Of a DNA stretch of 16,000 nt, positions 6,542-13,516 are shown one piece after another (positions within the stretch are counted from its first letter, which is position 1; the number at the start of each line of letters is the position of its first letter). Under the pieces are notes generated by a model, which saw only the letters and a list, made by a program, of their open reading frames with translations, was not told the origin of the DNA and did not search any database. The translations under genes were made by a program, and so were the position numbers. The stretch is from a bacterium (lineage in GTDB: Bacteria; Babelota; Babeliae; Babelales; JABDEC01): contig CANKEI010000022.1 of NCBI GenBank assembly GCA_947481115.1, positions 1 through 16,000 of the forward strand, in the 5' to 3' direction.

Positions 6542-7028
6542 ATTCTTTGAATTGCGCTGAAAAAGGGTTTGATACCAGACTAAGCGGCTCGTCACCCGCA
6601 AAATTAATTATTATCGGCTGCGTAACGCCTTCGGGGAAAATCAAAAAGTTTAGACTATTGCTAGTTTCAGGCTTAATACCAGTAATATAAAAATCTTTAA
6701 TGGCAAATCTTTCTAGATCCCACTTGATACTAGTTTTAAAATAAACTCCTGCTGCTGAAATATACTCACCGGTTAATTCGCGCATCTCTGTTCTAATTTC
6801 ATGATTGGCACTATCAAAAACAATTCGGTGTACTTTACCAGTGACTACCGCATTTTGCCAAGTAATCTGTACCAAGTGACTTAATTCATTAACAAACTCT
6901 GCCCGTTTATCGCCGCCAATTAAATGTAAAGCGGGCAGAGTTACCATCGATAAAATGCCAATGATCACGATCACAAAGATCAGTTCAATTAGCGTAAAAC
7001 CAGACTGCTTAAGCGCTGATATGTTCAT
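6513..7028 (-). CDS. gspH: Type II secretion minor pseudopilin GspH
   Basis: The leader MNISALKQSG is followed by FTLIELIFVIVIIGILSMVT, with Glu5 present. The rest fits GspH/FimT-like proteins: helix, then a beta-rich domain with GKVHRIVFD and FLIFPEGVTQPIIINF. At 171 residues it has normal length. GspH joins the pseudopilus below the tip. Three ATGs are possible (7049, 7043, 7028). I chose 7028 because it gives a 10-residue leader and only a 20-nt overlap with gspG; 7049 has GGGG 5 nt upstream and cannot be excluded. Confidence 0.82.
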   Translation of the reverse strand: MNISALKQSGFTLIELIFVIVIIGILSMVTLPALHLIGGDKRAEFVNELSHLVQITWQNAVVTGKVHRIVFDSANHEIRTEMRELTGEYISAAGVYFKTSIKWDLERFAIKDFYITGIKPETSNSLNFLIFPEGVTQPIIINFAGDEPLSLVSNPFSAQFKEYDTYQTPAA

Positions 7029-7446
7029 CGTCCGGGCTACCATCCCCATTTGGACCCCAAGAATATAATATGTACGGTGGTCTCTGACCTCTAGGATTTA
7101 ATTTATAATAAAATTCATTTTTCCAACCATCTACTGGCAAGCTAGTTTCTTTTAAATATGATTCTTTCCATTGAGCTTGGGTCAGATTGGCTGGCTTAAT
7201 GATCAAATCTTCTAAGCGCTGCGGATATTGATTAGTAGTTAACTCATAGCTAGTAATAGCCTGTTCAAGCACACGTAAATTAGTTTTAGTGCTACTTTCT
7301 TTAGCTGCTTCTCGCCATTGGCTAAATTTATTTACAGCTACGTAACCTAAAATTCCAGTAATTACCATTACAAACATTAGCTCTACAAGTGTAAAACCTG
7401 GCTTTGTATGCTTAGAATTCAAATTATTTTTTTTGGATAACAACAT
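7009..7446 (-). CDS. gspG: Type II secretion major pseudopilin GspG
   Basis: 145 residues, the usual size. The 17-residue leader ends in K-P-G before FTLVELMFVMVITGILGYVA (Glu5 = E22). Hallmarks of GspG follow: YPQRLEDLI, LPVDGWKNEFYYKLNPRG, and the C-terminal YSWGPNGDGSPDDE, matching the calcium-binding loop region of major pseudopilins. It polymerises into the periplasmic pseudopilus. ATG 7446 has a strong AAGGAG 5 nt upstream and is preferred over an upstream in-frame start at 7470. The gene begins just after the gspF stop. Confidence 0.93.
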   Translation of the reverse strand: MLLSKKNNLNSKHTKPGFTLVELMFVMVITGILGYVAVNKFSQWREAAKESSTKTNLRVLEQAITSYELTTNQYPQRLEDLIIKPANLTQAQWKESYLKETSLPVDGWKNEFYYKLNPRGQRPPYILYSWGPNGDGSPDDEHISA

Positions 7447-7447
7447 A

Positions 7448-8677
7448 TTAACTCCTTTGCACATCCGCAATATTTACTTGGTCCATCATTGGCAACATAA
7501 TCGATAATACTATAAACCCAATTACGGCTGCCATGACGATCATCATAATTGGTTCTAACGCAGAAGACAATTTATCTGCATATTCAGTCATTTCTTCTTC
7601 ATAATTTTCAGCCACAGTCGTTAACATGGGACCTAGTTCGCCACTTTCTTCACCAGTCTTAATTAAATAAATTGCGATACTAGGAAAAACTTGGGTACGT
7701 TTTAGATATTGCGCGATGCGACCCTCTTTAATAATATTGTCTCGCGCTTCCATTAAAGATTCTGCTAGAAATTTATTGCTGACAATTTTACAAACTATAT
7801 CAAGTGCTTCAGAAAGTGTCACACCACCTTCGGTTAACATACCCAATGTACGACTGAATTGTACGACTGCTCCCATTCTGACAAAGAAACCAATTACCGG
7901 GATTTTTAATTTAAATTTATCAAATAGATAAGCGCCCCTAGGGGTATTTTTCCAAAAAGAAAACCCGCCTAACCCCAAAACTAAAATAATTAAAATCAGA
8001 ATATAATGCCCAGTTAAAGCTCCTGATATAGCTAATAAAATTCTGGTTGGTAACGGTAACTCTCGCCCTTCTTGAGAAAAAGTTTGCGCTAAACTTGGCA
8101 CTACCGTAGTTAATAACACGATGGTCACAAGTACCACCAAAATCAACTGAATTAAGGGTGTTGATAATGTACTGATAATTTTTTTGCGTAATTTTTGCCG
8201 CTCTTCCAAATAAATCGTCAAACGATCTAAGATCATTTCCAAGTTGCCAGTTGCTTCACCAGCTCGGACTAGCTGCACATAGATACTAGAAAACACTTGA
8301 GGGTGTTTTTCTAAACCATCTGCTAGCGACTTACCTTCTTTAATACCATCACGTAGGGCAATTAAAATCAGATGTAACTGACCCGTAAACTGTTCCGCCA
8401 TTAATTCTAATAACTGTAAAACCGGCACACCCGAGCGTAATAATACTGCAAATTGTTTGGTAAATAAGATCAAATCTTTAGCTGTCACAGTATTTCGTTG
8501 CAATAAACGCTGGTACCATGGTAACCCTAAATTACGATTTTCTAAGCTTTCAATCACGACCGGATATAAATTACGCTTAGCTAATAGTTCTTTGGCATTT
8601 TGTAATGATGCAGCATCTAGTTGACCACTTACTCGTTGGCCATCTCGCGATAAGGCCCGATAAAAATACAGTGCCAT
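7448..8677 (-). CDS. gspF: Type II secretion inner-membrane platform protein GspF
   Basis: 409 residues, normal length. Two T2SSF domains at about 68-192 and 272-397 carry the paired signatures FTKQFAVLLRSGVPVLQLLE with GEATGNLEMIL, and FSRTLGMLTEGGVTLSEALD with GEESGELGPML. Three membrane segments lie at about 172-195, 223-241 and 377-397. GspF links the cytoplasmic ATPase GspE to pseudopilus assembly. PilC of type IV pili is closely related, but the following GspG-K genes with the calcium-loop GspG favour T2SS. It is the first gene of the operon, with a candidate promoter at 8709-8738 and only a distant GGGGA before the ATG. The gspC, D, E, L and M genes are not in this window. Confidence 0.92.
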   Translation of the reverse strand: MALYFYRALSRDGQRVSGQLDAASLQNAKELLAKRNLYPVVIESLENRNLGLPWYQRLLQRNTVTAKDLILFTKQFAVLLRSGVPVLQLLELMAEQFTGQLHLILIALRDGIKEGKSLADGLEKHPQVFSSIYVQLVRAGEATGNLEMILDRLTIYLEERQKLRKKIISTLSTPLIQLILVVLVTIVLLTTVVPSLAQTFSQEGRELPLPTRILLAISGALTGHYILILIILVLGLGGFSFWKNTPRGAYLFDKFKLKIPVIGFFVRMGAVVQFSRTLGMLTEGGVTLSEALDIVCKIVSNKFLAESLMEARDNIIKEGRIAQYLKRTQVFPSIAIYLIKTGEESGELGPMLTTVAENYEEEMTEYADKLSSALEPIMMIVMAAVIGFIVLSIMLPMMDQVNIADVQRS

Positions 8678-8708
8678 ATTTTAATTATCCCCAACCGAAA
8701 CTATCAAC

Positions 8709-8738
8709 TGTATAAATTTATATACTAATTAAATTCAA
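8709..8738 (-). promoter_or_regulatory. Candidate sigma70-type promoter for the gspF operon
   Basis: Read on the minus strand: TTGAAT at 8738-8733, an 18-nt spacer, and TATACA at 8714-8709, about 30 nt before the gspF ATG. The region is AT-rich, so chance matches are likely. Confidence 0.35.
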
Positions 8739-8757
8739 TCTAACATATATCTTCAGA

Positions 8758-8822
8758 CACGTTCGAGGTGCCTGACCGGCATAGCCTCGGCGACGCCTGG
8801 GAGTTTTTTTGACCTTGGGAGA
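8758..8822. other. GC-rich island with hairpin, possible structured RNA or REP-like element
   Basis: Positions 8761-8800 are 28/40 G+C in very AT-rich surroundings. CGAGGTGCC (8764-8772) can pair with GGCA (8778-8781) and, after a TAG bulge, CCTCG (8785-8789), leaving a TGACC loop. A T7 run at 8804-8810 follows, but 14 nt after the stem, so it is not a standard terminator. I matched it to no known RNA family. Confidence 0.45.
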
Positions 8823-8842
8823 AAAAGCCTGTGGTGAGTTAC

Positions 8843-8862
8843 ATCGAACCATATCGAACCAT
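8843..8862. repeat. Perfect decamer tandem repeat (ATCGAACCAT x2)
   Basis: Two exact adjoining copies, 8843-8852 and 8853-8862, between the GC-rich island and the + strand gene at 9031. It could be a direct-repeat operator or slippage. Nothing else supports a role. Confidence 0.6.
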
Positions 8863-9030
8863 GTACATATCAAAAATTAATAATATTTATCCCAAAAATA
8901 AATTATGCTAGTATCCAAACTAAACAATTTATTTTAGCTAAAAAAATAAACTAAAGTAAACCTAAATATGCTATAAATTTTATTATTTAAATTTTGTTAT
9001 TTTAGAAACTTTACTATAGAGGATCGAGTT

Positions 9031-9858
9031 ATGAAAAGCGAATTTTATAATTTTTTGGCTATTTTATGCTTAATTAATTTAACACAACTATCAGCTGGCT
9101 TAACTGAAGGCCAAGAAATTATTATCACTAGTAATGACATACTAGATTTAAATGACGATACACAACTGCGCGCCCCCATTAATTTTACAACTACTGGCTT
9201 ACAGTGCTACCTAAAACATGTTTATAATCATCCTAAATACGCCCAAGATATTTTACCTAATGATTTCAGTCACATTATACAATTTTTGCAATATGGCAAA
9301 GATTCACAACAAAATGAAGAGTATGTGATCTCGGTTTTACGCTTATTTCACCAGAAATTTTTCTCGCTAGAATACGTCAATGCCGTACAACTAGCTAAAT
9401 TAATTGAAAATTTTCCGACATTATTAGCCCAACACCGGACACCCAAAGTTGAAGTAATGGTCACCCGCTTAATCGAAAATGGCATCAATCGCATTATTTG
9501 GGCACCAGCAGATCGTGATGGCATCTGGCGGCAATTTGCCAGTATGGGACATGAGCTAGAAAATTTAAATAAATGCGGCGCGATTGAAGATGCCGAAGAC
9601 TGCAATGATTTATTGACTAACCTAGTGGCCCGCTTTTCCTATGTCATAGGCTTAATTGGCTCAGACTTACCAGTTGCTTTTTATAACCAAGCTTACCAAG
9701 ATATGCGTGCCGGCCAACTTACTTGGTTACAATATCAAGAGACTGAAGCTTTAATTTCTTCTAAATTTGAACGCTTGCAACATGTACTATTACTAGGTTC
9801 AAGTAAAGCTAAAGCTCGCGAACAGTTTAACACAATTACAGCACCTGTTTTAGTTTAA
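9031..9858 (+). CDS. Secreted protein of unknown function, 275 aa
   Basis: I do not recognise this family. The N-terminus has a hydrophobic core (about 7-20) and an L-S-A end (cleavage after A22 likely), so it should be exported by Sec. The mature part is predicted mostly helical and mildly acidic, with three cysteines (C59, C182, C191), many aromatic residues, and no catalytic motif I can name. Segments such as RFSYVIGLIGSDLPVAFYNQ look like a folded domain, not disorder. AGAGGA lies 7 nt before the ATG, a good ribosome site. It is the first of four exported or membrane genes on this strand. A periplasmic or host-directed role is inference only. Confidence 0.75.
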   Translation: MKSEFYNFLAILCLINLTQLSAGLTEGQEIIITSNDILDLNDDTQLRAPINFTTTGLQCYLKHVYNHPKYAQDILPNDFSHIIQFLQYGKDSQQNEEYVISVLRLFHQKFFSLEYVNAVQLAKLIENFPTLLAQHRTPKVEVMVTRLIENGINRIIWAPADRDGIWRQFASMGHELENLNKCGAIEDAEDCNDLLTNLVARFSYVIGLIGSDLPVAFYNQAYQDMRAGQLTWLQYQETEALISSKFERLQHVLLLGSSKAKAREQFNTITAPVLV

Positions 9859-9909
9859 CAATTTAAAATTATTGCTTAATTATTGCGCTCATAGCTAATA
9901 TTATGCTCT

Positions 9910-11058
9910 ATGATCAAAGCTAACCAGCAATTATTGGCTGCATCGAGCAATTTTTTGCTGAATTTTTTTTTAATTTTTATGCTTATTTTTACGTATCATT
10001 ATAGTTATACGCTGGATAAAAAACCAACTAAAGACCTAAGTGATATAGCAAGAAATATCAAAAATATTCAAAAATATTTAGCCCTAACTGCAAAAACTTT
10101 AAGACTTGTAACTTCTGAGTCAACTTCACCTGAAACCATCCGAATTGTAAAAATATTAGAGTTGCTGAGCCCTTTATCGCCGCAACGATTTTGTCATGCC
10201 TTAGATCTTATTATTCCACCAATGATCGGTAAAATCTTGATCTGGTGTGTTGTAACACACCGACATAAATGCCTATATGATCACATGATAGCGGAACATC
10301 GAGCTAAAAGTAGTCATTCTAAAGAGCGCATAGTTGCATCGCATGTCGTAAATAAATTTGACGGTTCTGGCGCTAGAGTAAGTAAAGCTCCTGATAATTT
10401 CAGCGAATTAAGTAGAAGTTTTAAAGATCTTGGCGCTAGTATTAGATCTAGTTGGCGTGATCTTAAGCTCATCCAAAGCGCTAAACCCACATCAGAAAAA
10501 TTATTGCCAACAGCTAAGACAGTTATCGGTCCGACTATTTCTGGAACTTATTGTCGCCCGAGAAGCCCAGATTTAGTTAAAGCTGAACCGAAAGCTATCG
10601 CATTAGAACCGCCAGCACCCGCAAGAGTTCTACCGATAGAATTTTTAGCCGTACCTGTAAGATTTCCAACCCCGCCACCCACTAAAATATTACCTACTAG
10701 AACACCTCCAACAATAGCATCGTCAACTGCCCACACTTTTATTTTTGGGCCAAACTCTACTACCACTGATAATTTAAACTTACTAAAACGACCCCTAGTT
10801 CGTGCACAAGTCGACCAACATGCCCAAGCTTTTAATTTATCGCATAGTAAGCATAAATCCAAAACAGATCTATTATCAGATAGTTCGCCACCAATCAAAT
10901 CTATCGATCCCAGCCTCATAGCTTTAATTTATCCACAATTAGCCGATCGCCAAACTAGCTCATTAGATTTAGCTATCGACAAATTCACTGGCACTACACC
11001 ATCTGCCAAAAGCCCTTTTGCTATGCTCGCCAGGCCTGAAGTTTTACATCAAAAATAG
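9910..11058 (+). CDS. Membrane-anchored Pro-rich protein of unknown function
   Basis: 382 residues, no recognised family. The N-terminus has a strong hydrophobic segment (about 13-32) acting as anchor or uncleaved signal. A second hydrophobic stretch (about 98-115, LDLIIPPMIGKILIWCVV) may be a second membrane segment. The rest is hydrophilic and Ser/Pro/Lys-rich; residues 230-275 are strongly Pro-rich (EPPAPARVLP, FPTPPPTKILPTRTPP), probably a disordered linker. It lies 51 nt after the previous gene in the same direction. No clear ribosome binding site precedes the ATG at 9910, so the start is uncertain. It shares N-terminal anchoring and Pro-rich linkers with the next gene, though I see no obvious homology. 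Confidence 0.62.
   Translation: MIKANQQLLAASSNFLLNFFLIFMLIFTYHYSYTLDKKPTKDLSDIARNIKNIQKYLALTAKTLRLVTSESTSPETIRIVKILELLSPLSPQRFCHALDLIIPPMIGKILIWCVVTHRHKCLYDHMIAEHRAKSSHSKERIVASHVVNKFDGSGARVSKAPDNFSELSRSFKDLGASIRSSWRDLKLIQSAKPTSEKLLPTAKTVIGPTISGTYCRPRSPDLVKAEPKAIALEPPAPARVLPIEFLAVPVRFPTPPPTKILPTRTPPTIASSTAHTFIFGPNSTTTDNLNLLKRPLVRAQVDQHAQAFNLSHSKHKSKTDLLSDSSPPIKSIDPSLIALIYPQLADRQTSSLDLAIDKFTGTTPSAKSPFAMLARPEVLHQK
10244..10261. repeat. Perfect inverted repeat, 8-bp arms, 2-nt centre, inside a gene
   Basis: GGTGTGTT (10244-10251), GT, AACACACC (10254-10261). It lies in the coding sequence of the Pro-rich membrane protein (residues WCVVTHR). It may be chance. Confidence 0.5.
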
Positions 11059-11100
11059 GAGCATTCACAAATTCGTGATCTTAAGATATCTAGCGAGCTT

Positions 11101-11129
11101 TTGCAACCACAAAACCTTTCTGTTATGCT
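11101..11129 (+). promoter_or_regulatory. Candidate sigma70-type promoter
   Basis: TTGCAA (11101-11106), a 17-nt spacer, and TATGCT (11124-11129), 48 nt before the ATG of the ankyrin-like protein gene. Each box matches the consensus at 4 of 6 positions and the spacing is ideal. It implies this gene is transcribed separately from the two before it. Confidence 0.4.
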
Positions 11130-11177
11130 ATCACCGCATTGAAAAGCTTAGAAACTTGTTTTCATTAAATTGCAAAC

Positions 11178-12740
11178 ATGGCTAAATTGGAGTGCAAAAT
11201 TTTAAATATTATTAAATTTAAAAAAATTAGTTGGCTAATTTTAGCTTTAAGTTTTTGGTTACCCCAGCTTTGGGCCGTAGATCGTACTGAGCCTGCTGAA
11301 AAATCTAGTACACAACCAGAAACTCTAGCCGCACCTAGCTACTGGACGCGCATGTCTAACATAGCCATTGCTGCCAAAGAACGCTTATTTGGTGCACCTA
11401 TTACAACAGATAACCCACCTGCGCCGACACCCAAGCAACCAGTACCTGCAGCAGCTCCTGCCCGATTAACCATCCCACCAGCAGAACTAGCGCCAGCACC
11501 AAAGCAATCAAGAACAGTAACTATTTCGTCAATCATACCAATATCGCCATCACTGCTATCGCCATCACTGCTATCGCCATCACTGCTATCGCCATCACTG
11601 CCTATATCAGATGACGCTTCTACCACTAACATATCGCCTCGTCCTAGCGCGCCAACACCAACCTTAGGAGCATTTACATCCAGTGCCATTGATAGCAGTT
11701 TAATTAGGCCAACTCCTGAAAAAAATTCATTCGCAAGTTACGACGCGCCAATATCACATAAATCTATTCACGATATAATCCAAGACGCTAAGCCAAATCT
11801 ATTAGAAGAATTTTTAGCAAAAATAAGACAGAATACACCATCAGGACGTTTGACTAAAATAAGACTAAACAATATTTTACAACAGCGTGATGATTTAGAA
11901 AATACACCATTGCACACTGCTATATTAATGGCTAGCCCAGAATTAGTCACAATTATACAACGTGAAACTCGCGCTTTAGGGATCGATTTAAGAAATTGTA
12001 AAAATGTAAATAAATATACGCCCGCAGATTTTCTATCAGATGCACATCGTACATATACTGAGACTGAAAGAGATATATACCTACCAAGAATAGATCCTGT
12101 TACCCAAAAATCAACTACAATTACCAGATATTGGAGCACAACTTATTCAAACTATGTTCATGCTGGAAAAATCAGTTCTGAGACATATGATCAACTAAGA
12201 CAGGAACTATATCCAGAATTTTTAAAATCACAAACTTTAGATTTACTTGCAGATGACACAAATTGCGCCCAAGAATCTTCTAGGACAACTGCTACAGGAA
12301 TTAAAGCAAAAAAAAGTGCTATTGCAAAAGAAAAATTTCTAGAATTTAAATTAGATCCTAAAATAATAAAATTAAAAGCAACTATCGCAATGGCGAGTAT
12401 AAAAAATATATTAGAGAAAGGCTTAGAGCAGCAGCGTCGTGCTCATGAAATTTTTTTTCAGAACCAAAAGTGTTTTACTCTAGAAAGAAGTCTAGAATCT
12501 AAATTGCAAGCAATTAGACTTATTAAAGCCCAGCGTGAAGCTGCTGAGCTTGAGCAAAAATTAACTAAAATCCCTAAGCTCTTAGATCGAATTGCCGCTT
12601 TTGGTTATTATCCCAAAAAAACAATCTCTAGCCCAACCAGGGCTACTTCAGAGTCATTCAAACCAATAATTAGCAGTGAAAAGGATACTCGTTTAGCCAA
12701 CGAATATGACCGCCTAGAAAAACTCCGAACTATAGATTAA
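11178..12740 (+). CDS. Exported Pro-rich protein with degenerate ankyrin repeats and coiled coil
   Basis: 520 residues. Residues 17-33 (SWLILALSFWLPQLWA) look like a signal peptide. Residues 75-195 are Pro/Ala/Ser/Thr-rich and probably disordered, with four SPSLL-type pentapeptides at about 123-141. Residues 203-290 carry an ankyrin-like module: RDDLENTPLHTAI at 237-249 has the TPLH core, and a partial second unit KNVNKYTPADF follows near 275-285. Residues 380-475 are Lys/Glu/Gln-rich and helical, likely a coiled coil. Ankyrin proteins mediate protein-protein binding and are common among effectors of host-associated bacteria, so an exported effector-like role is a reasonable guess, not shown. 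No clear ribosome site precedes ATG 11178, and a TTG at residue 4 is an alternative. Confidence 0.68.
   Translation: MAKLECKILNIIKFKKISWLILALSFWLPQLWAVDRTEPAEKSSTQPETLAAPSYWTRMSNIAIAAKERLFGAPITTDNPPAPTPKQPVPAAAPARLTIPPAELAPAPKQSRTVTISSIIPISPSLLSPSLLSPSLLSPSLPISDDASTTNISPRPSAPTPTLGAFTSSAIDSSLIRPTPEKNSFASYDAPISHKSIHDIIQDAKPNLLEEFLAKIRQNTPSGRLTKIRLNNILQQRDDLENTPLHTAILMASPELVTIIQRETRALGIDLRNCKNVNKYTPADFLSDAHRTYTETERDIYLPRIDPVTQKSTTITRYWSTTYSNYVHAGKISSETYDQLRQELYPEFLKSQTLDLLADDTNCAQESSRTTATGIKAKKSAIAKEKFLEFKLDPKIIKLKATIAMASIKNILEKGLEQQRRAHEIFFQNQKCFTLERSLESKLQAIRLIKAQREAAELEQKLTKIPKLLDRIAAFGYYPKKTISSPTRATSESFKPIISSEKDTRLANEYDRLEKLRTID
11542..11601 (+). repeat. 15-bp tandem repeat, 4 exact copies, coding
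   Basis: Unit TATCGCCATCACTGC at 11542-11556, 11557-11571, 11572-11586 and 11587-11601. It is in frame and codes for a repeated SPSLL pentapeptide in the Pro/Ser-rich linker. Exact copies imply recent expansion; the length is a multiple of 3, so copy-number change would not break the frame. Confidence 0.95.
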
Positions 12741-12979
12741 AAATTAAGAAATTCACTAATTTGACTAGTAACTTCCCTGTCTTAATTGAATTTTATCTAA
12801 ATTTACCGGGACTTACTCCTAGAACCTAGCAGCTTATAAAAAAACTATTGCTTTATTGATTGCCGACCTGCTAGCCTGAGATACAAGTAGAAAAGATTAA
12901 AATCATGATATTTTGTGATTGAAAGAGCGTGATTTAATTAATAATCAATTAAGTATTTATCTTTATTAATGGAGCTGTT
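12741..12979. other. Intergenic region, 239 bp, no gene seen
   Basis: AT-rich spacer between two + strand genes. Visible elements are a separated inverted repeat CTAGCAG (12826-12832) / CTGCTAG (12868-12874) and a weak promoter candidate TTGAAA (12919-12924), 17 nt, TAATCA (12942-12947), 32 nt before the next ATG. Neither is convincing on its own. Confidence 0.4.
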
Positions 12980-13516
12980 ATGAAAAAATTACTAATTTTA
13001 ACACTGCTTTTACTCACTGGTTCACAATTTTTGATAGCAGCACCACCTAACAAATTAGTCAGTAACAGATTGCGTAGCGGCAGTAGTGCTGTTTGCGGTG
13101 CGGGGTATCTCTCAGTTGTTATTAACAACAACCCTGCAGATCTTTTAGTTAAAACTTATCCAGAAATATTTGGTAATTATAGCCCTAATCCATCCCCAGT
13201 AACAAGTAATTTTGTGACTTGCATGCCTACTAACCCTGAACTTGCAATAACACCATTAAGTAAAAATGGGCCCTGGAACTATGATATAACTACAGATGCA
13301 AATTATACAGCAGGGAAATATCCTAGTCATCTAACAATACCATCATTAGATTCATCCACGGCTAGTGTCTACCCATGGATACATGCTGCTATTGGAGATG
13401 TCTGTGAAATTAATAATACTACGGGAACGTGGACTAAAGAGCCAGCACAATATAATCTGCCACAAGAAGTGGATTATTATTGCAAGCCTAATGCAAATAT
13501 TCAATCCAAGAAATAG
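12980..13516 (+). CDS. Small secreted protein of unknown function with four cysteines
   Basis: 178 residues. A classic signal peptide (MKKLLILTLLLLTGSQFLIA, cleavage near A20-A21) directs it to the periplasm or beyond. The mature chain has C39, C81, C142 and C168, an even number that would allow two disulfides. It is rich in Asn, Pro, Ser, Thr and Tyr, a composition typical of extracellular beta-rich proteins. No known domain was recognised. GGAG at 12971-12974 lies 5 nt before the ATG, so the start is secure. The 3' end overlaps the convergent murJ gene by 16 bp. A role in adhesion or host contact is possible but unsupported. Confidence 0.75.
   Translation: MKKLLILTLLLLTGSQFLIAAPPNKLVSNRLRSGSSAVCGAGYLSVVINNNPADLLVKTYPEIFGNYSPNPSPVTSNFVTCMPTNPELAITPLSKNGPWNYDITTDANYTAGKYPSHLTIPSLDSSTASVYPWIHAAIGDVCEINNTTGTWTKEPAQYNLPQEVDYYCKPNANIQSKK

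Larger units (their letters stand above)
8678..9030. other. Divergent intergenic region, 353 bp, no gene seen
   Basis: It separates the gspF operon from the + strand secreted-protein genes. It holds the candidate gspF promoter, a GC-rich island with a hairpin (8764-8789), a decamer tandem repeat (8843-8862), and AT-rich sequence before 9031 with an interrupted inverted repeat TTTATTTT/AAAATAAA (8928-8935 and 8943-8950). No coding frame with a ribosome site was found. Confidence 0.7.

Noticed and set aside
6039..6560. Open frame of 173 codons on the plus strand
   Set aside because: It is opposite gspI, a clear pseudopilin gene, and has no domain or operon support.
6542..6601. gspI starting at TTG 6601
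   Set aside because: It would give a 32-residue leader and an 89-bp overlap with gspH; the ATG at 6541 gives a normal leader.
8801..8810. T-run after the GC-rich island as an intrinsic terminator
   Set aside because: The strong stem ends 14 nt before the T-run and no + strand gene ends just upstream, so a terminator has nothing to end.
8758..8870. SRP RNA-like GGTCAGGC and tRNA T-loop-like GGTTCGAT on the minus strand
   Set aside because: The SRP tetraloop core (GGAAGG and AGCAGCC) is missing, and no cloverleaf or acceptor stem forms around the T-loop-like motif.
10548..10919. Open frame of 123 codons on the minus strand
   Set aside because: It lies wholly inside the + strand Pro-rich gene. 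Its Gly/Val-rich product mirrors the Pro-rich coding strand and it has no supporting context.
11542..11601. Regular 15-bp repeats as a possible CRISPR array
   Set aside because: There are no spacers between units, the repeats are in frame within a gene, and no cas gene is near.
11339..11689. Minus-strand frame with a repeated Asp/Ser/Gly motif resembling calcium-binding repeats
   Set aside because: The motif is the reverse complement of the 15-bp repeat in the + strand gene and is a shadow.
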